Origin: Gemmatimonadota bacterium
GTDB taxonomy: Bacteria; Gemmatimonadota; Gemmatimonadetes; Gemmatimonadales; GWC2-71-9
Length of the DNA: 8,723 nucleotides
Assembly: GCA_003220975.1 (NCBI GenBank)
Contig: QHTX01000128.1
Span: 28,356 to 37,078, forward strand
Direction: 5' to 3'
The position numbers were made by a program, and so were the translations under genes. Below are positions 1 through 7,549 of this stretch, one piece after another (position 1 is the stretch's first letter; the number at the start of each line of letters is the position of its first letter). The notes under the pieces are model-generated. The model searched no databases, was not told the origin of the DNA, and saw only the letters and a list, made by a program, of their open reading frames with translations.

Positions 1-427
1 CGCGCAGCAGGTGCGCGACCAGCGCCGTCGTCGTCGTCTTGCCGTTCGTCCCGGTGATCGCGACGGTGCGGGTGCTCCCCCCGCCCCCGCTTCCCGCGAG
101 GGCCAGGAACCCCAGATCGACCTCCGAAAAGATCGGCACCCCGCCCGCGCGCGCGGCCGCGAGCGGCGGCGCATCGGGCGGCACCCCCGGCGACACGACC
201 ACCGCGCGCGCCGCGCTGATCTTCGCGAGGTCGTGGCGGCCCACGTCGACCTCCACCCCCGCTAGGCGCCGCAGCTCGGCCAGCACGTCACCGGGGTAGG
301 GGTGCTCCGCCGCGTCGCTCGCGTACACGCGCACGCCCTCCTGGGCGAGGAGCTTCGTCGCCGCAACGCCGCTCTTCCCCAACCCCACCACCGCCACGAC
401 GCCTTGACGCCAGCTCTCGGGAATCAT
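1..427 (-). CDS. murD: UDP-N-acetylmuramoyl-L-alanine--D-glutamate ligase (MurD), N-terminal part, cut by window edge
   Basis: Cytoplasmic ATP-dependent Mur ligase that adds D-glutamate to UDP-MurNAc-L-Ala. Only the first 142 residues are in the window; the gene continues past the left edge. The sequence shows an N-terminal Rossmann-like UDP-binding domain with VVGLGKSG at residues 13-20, VVSPGVPP near 77-84, FSEVDL at 100-105, and then the ATP-binding P-loop GTNGKTT at 126-132. This order and spacing are those of MurD rather than MurC, MurE or MurF. A small Gly-rich stretch (AGSGGGGS, 111-118) links the two domains. The ATG at 427 overlaps the mraY stop as ATGA, with AAGG four bases upstream, so translation is probably coupled to mraY. 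Its position after mraY is the standard dcw order. The identification is firm; only completeness cannot be judged. Confidence 0.95.
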   Translation of the reverse strand, partial: MIPESWRQGVVAVVGLGKSGVAATKLLAQEGVRVYASDAAEHPYPGDVLAELRRLAGVEVDVGRHDLAKISAARAVVVSPGVPPDAPPLAAARAGGVPIFSEVDLGFLALAGSGGGGSTRTVAITGTNGKTTTTALVAHLLR

Positions 428-1512
428 CGAACCTTCAGCGTCGCCAGCGCGATCGCGGCGCACAGCACGCCCAGGATGTAGAACCGCATCACAACCTGCG
501 GCTCCGCCCACCCCAGCTTTTCGAAGTGGTGGTGCAGCGGCGCCATGCGGAAGACGCGGTTGTGCCAGCGGTACACGCCGGTCTGGAGTAGCACGGAGAC
601 CGCCTCGGCGACGAACACTCCGCCCGCGATCAACATGAGGAACTCGGCCTTGAGCATGATGGCCACGGTCCCGAGCGCGCCACCGATCGCCAGCGATCCC
701 GTGTCCCCCATGAACAGCTGCGCGGGGTGTGCGTTGAACCACAGGAAGCCGAGCGCGGCGCCGGCGAGGGCGCCGCAGAAGATCGTCAGCTCCTGGGAGC
801 CAGGCAGAAAGTAGACGAGCAGGTAGCGCGTCCAGTCGGCGCGGCCGAACACGTAGGCGAACACCGCAAATGTCCCGGCGAGGATCGCCGTGAGTCCGGT
901 CGCGAGACCGTCCAACCCGTCCGTGAGGTTCACCGCATTCGAGCTGCCGGTGACGACCACGGTGACGAACAACACGTACAGCGCCGGCGGCAGCACCACG
1001 AGGATGTACTTGAGCACCGGTAGTTGGGTGGAGGCAGGCGGCAGGTCCGGCGCCAGGGGCCACAAGATCAGCGTGACGCCCAGCGCTACGCCGAACGAGA
1101 CCTGCCCGACGAGCTTCCAGCGCGCCACCAGGCCCTGAGACTTGCCGCGCACGATCTTCAGGTAGTCGTCGACGAAGCCGATCGCCCCCGTCCACAGCAT
1201 CGCCGCCACGGCCACGACGACGTAGCGGCTGTCGAGCCGCGCCCACAGGAGCGTCGGCACGACGGTCGCGAGGATGATGACGAGCCCGCCCATCGTGGGC
1301 GTGCCGCGCTTCGTGTGGTGGCTCGCGGGTCCCTCGGCCCGGATCACCTGGCCCACGTGGCGCTCGCGCAGGCGGCGGATGATCCCGGGCGCGAACAGGA
1401 ACGCCACGACCAGCGCGGTCACCGTCGCGCCCGCGGCCCGGAACGTGATGTAGTTGAAGAGATTGAAGAGGATGTGCTGCTTCGCGAGCGGTGCCAGCAA
1501 ATGGTAGAGCAC
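424..1512 (-). CDS. mraY: Phospho-N-acetylmuramoyl-pentapeptide-transferase (MraY)
   Basis: Integral membrane enzyme that transfers phospho-MurNAc-pentapeptide from UDP to undecaprenyl phosphate, making lipid I. The 362-residue protein has the family's usual length and about ten hydrophobic segments. Family motifs are all present: the N-terminal FNLFNYITFRA (16-26), TKRGTPTMGG (67-76), the DDY pair (D115, D116), NLTDGLDGLATG (195-206), FMGDTGSL (267-274) and HHHFE (327-331). These include the aspartates that bind magnesium and the substrate. The start is a GTG at 1512. It is chosen because it places the N-terminus where MraY proteins normally begin and because a strong GGAGG lies 11 bases upstream, in the 25-base gap after murF. 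The stop overlaps the murD ATG. This is the only cistron from murE to murD with its own clear ribosome binding site outside the upstream gene. Confidence 0.97.
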   Translation of the reverse strand: MLYHLLAPLAKQHILFNLFNYITFRAAGATVTALVVAFLFAPGIIRRLRERHVGQVIRAEGPASHHTKRGTPTMGGLVIILATVVPTLLWARLDSRYVVVAVAAMLWTGAIGFVDDYLKIVRGKSQGLVARWKLVGQVSFGVALGVTLILWPLAPDLPPASTQLPVLKYILVVLPPALYVLFVTVVVTGSSNAVNLTDGLDGLATGLTAILAGTFAVFAYVFGRADWTRYLLVYFLPGSQELTIFCGALAGAALGFLWFNAHPAQLFMGDTGSLAIGGALGTVAIMLKAEFLMLIAGGVFVAEAVSVLLQTGVYRWHNRVFRMAPLHHHFEKLGWAEPQVVMRFYILGVLCAAIALATLKVR

Positions 1513-1519
1513 GTCGGCT

Positions 1520-1532
1520 CAGTCCTCCCCCG
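1520..1532 (-). promoter_or_regulatory. Strong Shine-Dalgarno for mraY
   Basis: In the 25-base murF-mraY gap the minus strand reads GCGGGGGAGGACT. GGAGG ends 11 bases before the GTG start of mraY. It supports the non-ATG start and suggests that mraY, unlike its overlapping neighbours, initiates independently. Confidence 0.7.
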
Positions 1533-1537
1533 CCCTC

Positions 1538-2878
1538 TCAGTTGAGATGCCGCAGCACCCGCTCCAGCGCGACGCCGCGGGACGCCTTGAGCAGCACGAC
1601 CTCGTCACCCCGGAGCGCCGCCCGCAGCTTCGGGCCCAGGGCCGGGGCGTCCGGCGCGGTGAGCAGCCGGTCGCCGAGCGCTTGTCGGTACGGCTCGAAG
1701 GCCGGCGCAAAGTCGCCCACGGCGGCCACGAGCGCCGGGCCGAGCGCGGCGATCTCGGCCGCGGCGGCCGCATGCAATTTGTCACTCTCGGCCCCCAGCT
1801 CCAACATCGAGCCCACGACCACGGCGAGCGGCCGGCCCCGCCGCCGGGCGAGCCAGTCGGCGAACTTCACCGCCCAGCGGAGCGACGCCGGGTTCGCGTT
1901 GTACGTGTCGTCGATCACCGTGAGACGGCCCAGCTCGAGCACCGCCCCCCGGCCGGGAGGCAGTCGCACGCCGGCGAGCGCCGCGACCGCCCGCGCGGGA
2001 TCGGCACCCCCCTCCCGCCCCACCGCGAGCGCCAGCATCGCGTTCTCGATGTGATGAAACCCGACGACCGGCAGGGTGACGGCGTGCCCGCGCCACACGA
2101 TCCGTGCGTGCCCGCCATCGTCGAGCTCCGCCGCGTCGGGCCGCACGTCCGCTGGTGGATCCGCTCCGGCGACGATGGTCGGGACGCGGCGCCGTGCCTC
2201 GGCGGCGAGCGCTGCCGGGTCCGTGCCCACGACCGCCACGCGCGCGCCCTCCAGGAGCGCGAGCTTCTCCTGCATCACGCCGGCGAGCGAGCCGAATCCC
2301 TCCACATGCGCGTATCCGACGTTCGTGATCACGGCGATCGTGGGCTCGATCACGTCGCGCAGGCGCGGGATCTCCCCGGGAACGCTCGCGCCAGCCTCGA
2401 CTACGAGGGCCTCCGCGTCGTCGGGCGCGCCGAGGATAGTGAGCGGCACGCCCACCAGGTTGTTCAGGTTGCCCGCGGTCGCGTGCACGCGGTACGTGGT
2501 ACCCAGCACCGCAAGAATCATTTCCTTCGTGCTCGTCTTGCCGCTCGAGCCGGTCACCGCGACCACCGGGCTGCCGGGCGCGAGCAGGCGGCGCCGGGCG
2601 CGCGCCAGCAGCCCGAGCGCCGCCAGCGGGTCTCGGACCTCGAAGAACGGCAGCCCGTCCACGGACGGCGTGCCGCTGCGCACGACCGCGGCGGCGGCGC
2701 CCTTGCCCTTCGCGTCCGCGAGGAAGTCATGGGCGTCGAAGCGCTCGCCCTTGAGCGCGACGAACAAGGTGCCGGGTGGCAGGTGTCGCGTGTCGGTCGA
2801 GACGCCGCTGAACGTGAGATTCGCGGGAGCGCGGATGCCGAGTGCCTCCGCGACCCGTGCGCTGGTCCAGACGGTCAC
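1538..2878 (-). CDS. murF: UDP-N-acetylmuramoyl-tripeptide--D-alanyl-D-alanine ligase (MurF)
   Basis: Cytoplasmic Mur ligase that adds the D-Ala-D-Ala dipeptide, completing the UDP-MurNAc-pentapeptide that MraY uses. The 446-residue product is a normal length for the family. Visible signatures are STDTRHLPPGTLFVALKG (27-44) in the N-terminal domain, the P-loop TGSSGKTST (109-117), GNLNNLVGVPLT (136-147), the EAGAS.PGEI motif (161-170), NVGYAHVEGFGS (186-197), and DDTYNANPASL (323-333) in the C-terminal part. The SSGKT form of the P-loop and DDTYNANP are typical of MurF and exclude MurE or MurD. The start is a GTG at 2878 that overlaps the murE TGA as GTGA. An AGGGAG lies about 11 bases upstream inside murE. 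The reading frame stays open far upstream, but that part is a shadow of murE and has no family similarity. Small deviations (EAG for the common EMG or ELG, LKASRG for LKGSRG) look harmless. Confidence 0.96.
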   Translation of the reverse strand: MTVWTSARVAEALGIRAPANLTFSGVSTDTRHLPPGTLFVALKGERFDAHDFLADAKGKGAAAAVVRSGTPSVDGLPFFEVRDPLAALGLLARARRRLLAPGSPVVAVTGSSGKTSTKEMILAVLGTTYRVHATAGNLNNLVGVPLTILGAPDDAEALVVEAGASVPGEIPRLRDVIEPTIAVITNVGYAHVEGFGSLAGVMQEKLALLEGARVAVVGTDPAALAAEARRRVPTIVAGADPPADVRPDAAELDDGGHARIVWRGHAVTLPVVGFHHIENAMLALAVGREGGADPARAVAALAGVRLPPGRGAVLELGRLTVIDDTYNANPASLRWAVKFADWLARRRGRPLAVVVGSMLELGAESDKLHAAAAAEIAALGPALVAAVGDFAPAFEPYRQALGDRLLTAPDAPALGPKLRAALRGDEVVLLKASRGVALERVLRHLN

Positions 2879-4335
2879 GACGCCCCGAGCTCCCTCACCA
2901 CCATCCGCTCGTCGAACGGCTGCTTTTCCGTTCCCACCACCTGGTACGTTTCGTGGCCCTTCCCCGCGAGCAGGATCGCGTCGCGCGGCCCCGCCAGCTC
3001 GAGCGCGAGCGCGATCGCCTTGCGGCGGTCCACTTCGCGGTGATGGGGCTTGCCCTGCATCCCGGCTTCCACGTCGTCGAGGATCTTCTCGGGGTCCTCG
3101 GTGCGGGGATTGTCGGACGTGGCGATCGCGATGTCGGCGAGGCGCGCACACACCTCCCCCATGGGCGCGCGTTTGCCGCGGTCGCGGTCGCCGCCCGCAC
3201 CGAACACGACGATCAGCCGCCCTCCCCCGGTCGTGAGCGGGCGGACCGTCTCGAGCGCGCGCTCCAGCGCGTCCGGGGTGTGGGCGTAGTCGCGCAGCAC
3301 CACGCACGGGCGCTCAGCGATGCGCTCCATGCGGCCCGGCACCTGGGGCGCGTGCGCGAGCCGCTCGGCAATCGTCTCGACGGGCACGCCCATCCCCCAC
3401 GCGCACGCCGCCACGCCGAGGGCATTGGCGACGTTGAAGCGTCCGAGCAACGGTAGCTGCACCGGCGCGCTCCCGGTCGGCGTCACGAGCTCAAAGCGGG
3501 CGCCGGCGGCGTCGAGCGCTATGCGGCGTGCCGTCACGTCGCCGCCGCGCTCGCCGAACGCGACGCGGCGGTGCGCGCGGCGCAGTCGCTGCCACGCGGG
3601 ATCGTCGGCGTTCACGACCTCGAGCCCGTCCGGGGCGAGGTACTCGATGAGCTTCGCCTTGGCCTGGAAATAGTCGTCGACCGTCTTGTGGTAGTCGAGG
3701 TGATCGCGCGTCAGGTTCGTGAAGATCGCGGCGCGGAACACGAGGCCGTCCACCCGCCCCTGGTCGAGGCTGTGCGAGGACACCTCCATCGCGGCGCCGC
3801 GCGCGCCCCGCTCGACCAGCGCCGCGAGCGTCGCCTGCAGGTCGATCGGGCCCGGCGTCGTGAGATTCCCGGCTTCGCTCGGCACGGACAAGCCGGCCGG
3901 GTCGAACGCGCCGAGGGTGCCGATCGAACCGGTCGGCTCGAGGGCCGACAGCACGTGGCGCGCCAGCGTTACTGACGTCGTCTTCCCGTTGGTCCCGGTC
4001 ACGCCCACCAGGTCGAGCTTGGCCGCGGGCGTCCCGTACCACGCCGCCGCCGCGGTCGCCGCCGCGCGCCGGCCGTCGCGCACGAGGACCTGCGGCAGCT
4101 CCACGGGTTGCTCGCGCTCGACGAGCGCCGCGACGGCGCCCCGCTCCCGCGCCGCCGCCACGAAGCGGTGCCCGTCTTCCACCGAGCCGCGGACCGCGCA
4201 GTACAGCATGCCCGGCGCGACCTTGCGGCTGTCGGCGGTGAGCCCGGTGATCGCGGGCCACGTGTGGAGGTCCGGCGTCCCCACGAGCAGCTGCGCCCGC
4301 TCGAGGGCGGTCACGATGTCGGGGAGGCGGCTCAT
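2875..4335 (-). CDS. murE: UDP-N-acetylmuramoyl-L-alanyl-D-glutamate--2,6-diaminopimelate ligase (MurE)
   Basis: Cytoplasmic Mur ligase that adds the third stem-peptide residue. The 486-residue protein shows TADSRKVAPGMLYCAVRG (33-50) in domain 1, the P-loop GTNGKTT (114-120), GNLTTPGP (156-163), EVSSHSLDQGRV (184-195), NLTRDHLDYHKT (207-218), the AKAKL segment whose K226 matches the carbamylated lysine of the family, and DYAHTPDALE (349-358). The specificity loop reads SDNPRTEDP with DNPR at 408-411, the form found in meso-diaminopimelate-adding enzymes; lysine-adding enzymes lack the arginine. The ATG at 4335 overlaps the ftsI TGA as ATGA, and I see no good independent Shine-Dalgarno, so expression is probably coupled to ftsI. 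The frame remains open for more than 2 kb upstream, but that stretch is an off-frame shadow of ftsI, ftsL and rsmH. The end overlaps murF as GTGA. Confidence 0.97.
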   Translation of the reverse strand: MSRLPDIVTALERAQLLVGTPDLHTWPAITGLTADSRKVAPGMLYCAVRGSVEDGHRFVAAARERGAVAALVEREQPVELPQVLVRDGRRAAATAAAAWYGTPAAKLDLVGVTGTNGKTTSVTLARHVLSALEPTGSIGTLGAFDPAGLSVPSEAGNLTTPGPIDLQATLAALVERGARGAAMEVSSHSLDQGRVDGLVFRAAIFTNLTRDHLDYHKTVDDYFQAKAKLIEYLAPDGLEVVNADDPAWQRLRRAHRRVAFGERGGDVTARRIALDAAGARFELVTPTGSAPVQLPLLGRFNVANALGVAACAWGMGVPVETIAERLAHAPQVPGRMERIAERPCVVLRDYAHTPDALERALETVRPLTTGGGRLIVVFGAGGDRDRGKRAPMGEVCARLADIAIATSDNPRTEDPEKILDDVEAGMQGKPHHREVDRRKAIALALELAGPRDAILLAGKGHETYQVVGTEKQPFDERMVVRELGAS

Positions 4336-6311
4336 CGCCGAGGCTTGCGCGGCGGGGTCGCCGGCGGGACGGCGTCGGGCCGCGGAGCGACGGCGAACAG
4401 CGTGACGGTGGAACCCAGCGCCGCGCTGTCGCCCGCCGCCGGCCAGGTGTGCTCCGCGGCGCCCCATCCCTTGAGCGCCACGCGGAACCCGCGGCGATGC
4501 AGCGCGCGCACGGCCGCCCGCATCTCCATGCCGGTGACGTCGGGCACGGGGCGCGCCGGACCGGGCGCCGCGCTGTCCGGGTGGTAGGGCCAGGGGACGA
4601 CGTAGGGCACGACACCGCCGTCGTCCTCGAGCGGCGCGACCGTCGCACGCGGGGCGGCCGTGGACAGGCGGGCCCGGTCGAGCGCGACGGTGCGCGCCGC
4701 CAGCGCCTGCTCGAGCATCGAGCGCGTGACGGGCGCCGCCGTCTGCGCCGCGAAGTAGCTGCCCTTGTGTGGATTGTCGATCTTCACGACCAGCACGAGC
4801 TGGGGGTGGTCGGCGGGGAAGAGCGCCGCGAACGACGCGGTGTACTGTCCGGGGGCGTACCGCCCGTTCACCACGCGCCGCGCCGTGCCGGTCTTCGCGG
4901 CGACGGGGAACGTGCTGAGCGCCGCCTCGGTGCCGGTGCCGCGCTCCACCACGCCGCGCAGCAGATCGCGCAGCGCGGCCGCCACCTCGGGGCGCACCAC
5001 GCGCCGCACCGGCTCCACCCGGTGGCGATACAGCACGGCGCCCCCCGGGGATCGCACCTCGCGGATCAGCGACGGCGCGAGCAGGAGGCCGTCGTTCGCG
5101 AGTGCGCCGTACGCCGCGGCGACCTGAATCGGCGTCACCGACAGCTCGTAGCCCATCGCCAGGCTCGCGGCGGACGGCCGCGTCCACTCGGACGGTGGGC
5201 GGAGTCGCCCCGCCGCTTCCGCCGGGAACTCGATGCCCGTCGGCGCCCCGAACCCGAAATCGCGCAACACCCCATACTGCTCGGCGGGGGCGAGCCGGGC
5301 CACGAACTTCACCATGGCGATGTTGCTCGAGACGCGGATCGCATCCGCCAGCGTGAGCAAGGGGAGTGGCTCTTCGTCGGTGACCGGCGTGGGGCGGCCC
5401 TTCATACGGTACGTGCCGCCTTCGCCCGACACGCGGTCCACGGGAGCCACGCGCCCAAGCGACAGCAGCGCGGCCGCCGCGAAGATCTTCGCGATCGAGC
5501 CGGGCTCGAATGTGTCGGTGAACGCGCTGGGCCGCGCCGTCCCGTCGCGCTGGTGCGAGGCCAGCGCCAGGACCTCGCCGGTCGCGGGATCGAGCATCAC
5601 GACGTCGCCGCCGTCCGCGTCCATGCGGCGCAGCGCCTCGTCGAGCGCGCGCTGGGCGATCTCCTGCAGCTCCGCGTCGAGCGTGAGGACGACGTCGAGC
5701 CCGGACTCGGGTTGGGCGATCACGCGCGCCGGCGACTCGTACTCGCGACCGGCGCGGTCCTTGAGCACGACCGCGGCGCCGGGGCGACCCGCGAGCAGGC
5801 TGTCGAGCGTCTTCTCGAGGCCCGACGCGCCGCGGCCATCGTCGCCCAGCCGGCCGATCGTGGCGTGCGCCATCTCCGGAGCGGGATAGAAGCGGTTGAG
5901 CACCGGCTCGAAGTGCACGCCGCGCACGTTCCGCAGCGGCTGTACCTCGAGCGCGCTGAACGGGCCGGCGAAATAGGCGTAGCGTCGCCGCAGCGCCTGG
6001 GACCAGGCGCGCGCCGACAGCGCGAGCCGGCGGGCGATCAGCGCGCCGTCCTTCACCGGATCGCGCAGCTCGTTGGGTGCGACGCCGACGTGATAGGTCT
6101 CCTGCGTGAGCGCGAGCGGGGTGCCGTGGCGGTCCAGCAGCGCTCCGCGGCGCGCCGCGAGCACGATCCGCTCGGTACGCTGCGCCTGGGCTTCCTCCGC
6201 CCAGCGCCGCCCTTGCAGCAGCTGCACCTCGGCGGCGCGCGCGACCAGGAGCACGAGTCCCAGACCCACGGCGATCTCGACCACCTGGAGCCGGACCGCG
6301 AGCCTCGCCAT
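4332..6311 (-). CDS. ftsI: Septal peptidoglycan transpeptidase FtsI (class B PBP) with C-terminal PASTA domain
   Basis: Class B penicillin-binding protein that crosslinks peptidoglycan at the division septum. The 659-residue protein starts with a short cytoplasmic end and one membrane anchor (about 8-24). The PBP dimerisation domain follows, with the RRGALLDRHGTPLA motif (54-67). The transpeptidase domain carries the catalytic S272 in the SxxK motif SIAK (272-275), SSN (328-330) and KTG (473-475), so it should be active. A single PASTA-like domain lies at about 588-641 (VPDVTGMEMRAAVRAL onward), followed by a Pro/Arg-rich tail. PASTA domains are best known from Gram-positive PBP2x, but they also occur in division PBPs of other phyla. 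The ATG at 6311 lies two bases after the ftsL stop, with only a weak Shine-Dalgarno, and the end overlaps murE. The position between ftsL and murE supports FtsI over a paralogous SpoVD- or PBP2-type protein. Confidence 0.95.
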   Translation of the reverse strand: MARLAVRLQVVEIAVGLGLVLLVARAAEVQLLQGRRWAEEAQAQRTERIVLAARRGALLDRHGTPLALTQETYHVGVAPNELRDPVKDGALIARRLALSARAWSQALRRRYAYFAGPFSALEVQPLRNVRGVHFEPVLNRFYPAPEMAHATIGRLGDDGRGASGLEKTLDSLLAGRPGAAVVLKDRAGREYESPARVIAQPESGLDVVLTLDAELQEIAQRALDEALRRMDADGGDVVMLDPATGEVLALASHQRDGTARPSAFTDTFEPGSIAKIFAAAALLSLGRVAPVDRVSGEGGTYRMKGRPTPVTDEEPLPLLTLADAIRVSSNIAMVKFVARLAPAEQYGVLRDFGFGAPTGIEFPAEAAGRLRPPSEWTRPSAASLAMGYELSVTPIQVAAAYGALANDGLLLAPSLIREVRSPGGAVLYRHRVEPVRRVVRPEVAAALRDLLRGVVERGTGTEAALSTFPVAAKTGTARRVVNGRYAPGQYTASFAALFPADHPQLVLVVKIDNPHKGSYFAAQTAAPVTRSMLEQALAARTVALDRARLSTAAPRATVAPLEDDGGVVPYVVPWPYHPDSAAPGPARPVPDVTGMEMRAAVRALHRRGFRVALKGWGAAEHTWPAAGDSAALGSTVTLFAVAPRPDAVPPATPPRKPRR

Positions 6312-6313
6312 CG

Positions 6314-6610
6314 CTAGTGCGATCCGCTTCCGGAGGTCGGGCCGGGCAGCAGGATGATCTCGCTGTCGCTCGGGAGGTGGAGCCCGAGGCGGCTCTGGGC
6401 CAGCGGCACGAGCACGGCGCGGCTCTCGGCGCGGCGGATGCGCCGCTCAAGGTCGGCCCGGCGGCCCTCGAGGTTCGCCCGGCGCGCGCGTATCTCGGCG
6501 AGCTCGCGTGCCGCGCGGATCGCGGCCGTCTGGCGGGCGTACACGACCCAGGTGGTCGCGAGGAACGCCACCAGCCACGCGGCGATCCAGTGGCGGCCCT
6601 TAAGCCGCAT
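6314..6610 (-). CDS. ftsL: Cell division protein FtsL-like
   Basis: Small single-pass membrane protein of 98 residues, expected to join FtsB and FtsQ in the divisome and to help activate FtsW-FtsI. It has a short basic cytoplasmic end (MRLKGRHW), one membrane segment (about 9-25), an Arg/Glu/Ala-rich helical stretch suited to a coiled coil (about 28-65), and an ending RLGLHLPSDSEIILLP (74-89). The LGL..P....I.LL pattern is typical of FtsL. Sequence conservation in this family is low, so the call also rests on size, topology and the place between rsmH and ftsI. The ATG at 6610 overlaps the rsmH stop by 11 bases. Its first base is the last A of a (GGGGGA)5 tract that supplies GGAGG at a spacing of about nine bases. 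A longer upstream extension of this frame runs inside rsmH and is a shadow. Confidence 0.9.
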   Translation of the reverse strand: MRLKGRHWIAAWLVAFLATTWVVYARQTAAIRAARELAEIRARRANLEGRRADLERRIRRAESRAVLVPLAQSRLGLHLPSDSEIILLPGPTSGSGSH

Positions 6611-7532
6611 CCCCCTCCCCCTCCCCCTCCCCCTCCCCCACCTCGAAGGCGCGGAACCGGGCCGAGCGCGCCCGCGGGTTGTCGCGGATTTCGGCGGCGT
6701 CGGGCCGCAGCGGCTTCTTCGTGAGCACGGTCCCGAGCGGGCGGCCGCGACACGTGCACACCGGCTGCCCCGGCGGACAGACGCACGACCGGCTCCAGTC
6801 ACGAAACGCGTGCTTGACGATGCGGTCCTCGCCCGAGTGATAGGTGATCGCCGCGATCCGGCCGCCGGGCGGGAGCGTCGCACGCAGCGCCGGCAGCGCC
6901 AGGTCGAGCTGCTCGAGCTCCTGGTTCACCACGATCCGTAGCGCCTGAAACAGCCGCGCGAACACCGCCGGGCCGGCGCGCGGACCCCGCGCTTCCCGGA
7001 TCGCGTTTACGAGATCGTCGCTCGTCGCGAACGCCGCGCGGCCCCCCCCCACCCCCCGACGCTTGACGATCACCCGCGCCAGCCGCTTCGCACGCGGCTC
7101 GTCCGCCAGCTCCGCGAACGCCGCCGCGAGCCGCTCCGCGGGCCAGGTGTTCAGGATGTCGGCGGCGGTCACACCCCGCCCCGCCGCCATCCGCATGTCG
7201 AGCGGCGCCCCCGGCCGAAAGGTAAAGCCCCGCGTGTCGGTATCGAGCTGGTGGGACGACACGCCCAAGTCGAGCAGGATGCGGTCCGGCCGGAACGTCT
7301 CGATCGTGCCGAGCACCTTCGCCGAGCCGAACGGCCCGGTGGAGTAGCGGACGCCCGAGTCGCCGAGCCGGGCGCGGGCAGCGGCGATCGCGTCGGGGTC
7401 GCGGTCCACGGCGAGCACTTCAGCGCCGAGCTCGCGCAGCAGCGCGGCATGGCCGCCGCCGCCTACGGTGGCGTCCACGGCCCGGCGGCTCCCCTCCGCC
7501 CAGGCCCGAACGGCGCGGGCGAGGGCCGGCAC
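6600..7532 (-). CDS. rsmH: 16S rRNA (cytosine(1402)-N(4))-methyltransferase (RsmH/MraW); start uncertain
   Basis: SAM-dependent enzyme that N4-methylates C1402 of 16S rRNA, conventionally the first enzyme gene of dcw clusters. Numbered from the GTG at 7532 (310 residues), it shows the SAM motif VDATVGGGGH (19-28), VDRDPDAI (42-49), LLDLGVSSHQLD (86-97), RGFTFRPGAPLDMRM (101-115), LFQALRIVVNQEL (194-206), HSGEDRIVK (232-240), a Cys-rich CVCPPGQPVCTC (250-261) and NPRARSARFRAFE (285-297). The family N-terminus normally contains H.PVLL. Here the matching YHVPAL begins three codons before any canonical start, so GTG 7532 clips it. The only other in-frame starts are a TTG at 7598, inside the terminator tail, and an ATG at 7712, inside the tRNA. 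The true start is therefore unresolved. The C-terminal VGEGEGEGEGDAA is encoded by a simple repeat and is not family sequence. A C9-A-C6 tract lies within the gene at 7042-7057. Confidence 0.93.
   Translation of the reverse strand: MPALARAVRAWAEGSRRAVDATVGGGGHAALLRELGAEVLAVDRDPDAIAAARARLGDSGVRYSTGPFGSAKVLGTIETFRPDRILLDLGVSSHQLDTDTRGFTFRPGAPLDMRMAAGRGVTAADILNTWPAERLAAAFAELADEPRAKRLARVIVKRRGVGGGRAAFATSDDLVNAIREARGPRAGPAVFARLFQALRIVVNQELEQLDLALPALRATLPPGGRIAAITYHSGEDRIVKHAFRDWSRSCVCPPGQPVCTCRGRPLGTVLTKKPLRPDAAEIRDNPRARSARFRAFEVGEGEGEGEGDAA
6611..6640 (-). repeat. (GGGGGA)n repeat at the rsmH/ftsL junction: ftsL ribosome binding site and possible G-quadruplex
   Basis: On the minus (mRNA) strand five runs of five G are separated by single A bases. 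The tract directly abuts the ftsL start codon, and the next A is the A of ATG. It contains four overlapping GGAGG sites; the second from the ATG is about nine bases away, an ideal distance. The same bases encode the Gly-Glu tail of RsmH. Runs of G with one-base loops are the pattern for a very stable parallel G-quadruplex. Folding is inferred, not shown. Confidence 0.85.
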
Positions 7533-7549
7533 ATGATAGCTAGACGTCG

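Noticed and set aside
1547..3043. A 498-residue open frame on the plus strand
   Set aside because: It lies antisense to murF and the end of murE, with low-complexity composition and no motif.
4449..6317. A 622-residue open frame on the plus strand
   Set aside because: It is exactly antisense to ftsI, rich in Arg, His and Gly with no recognisable domain. This is a typical high-GC antisense shadow.
2875..6786. A 1303-residue open frame on the minus strand
   Set aside because: Only its last 486 codons (from 4335) are MurE. The rest is an Arg/Ala-rich shadow of rsmH, ftsL and ftsI, kept open by high GC; it is not a fusion protein.
7533..7538. TATCAT as a -10 element for rsmH
   Set aside because: The expected -35 position falls in the pure G run, and transcription would begin inside the coding region.
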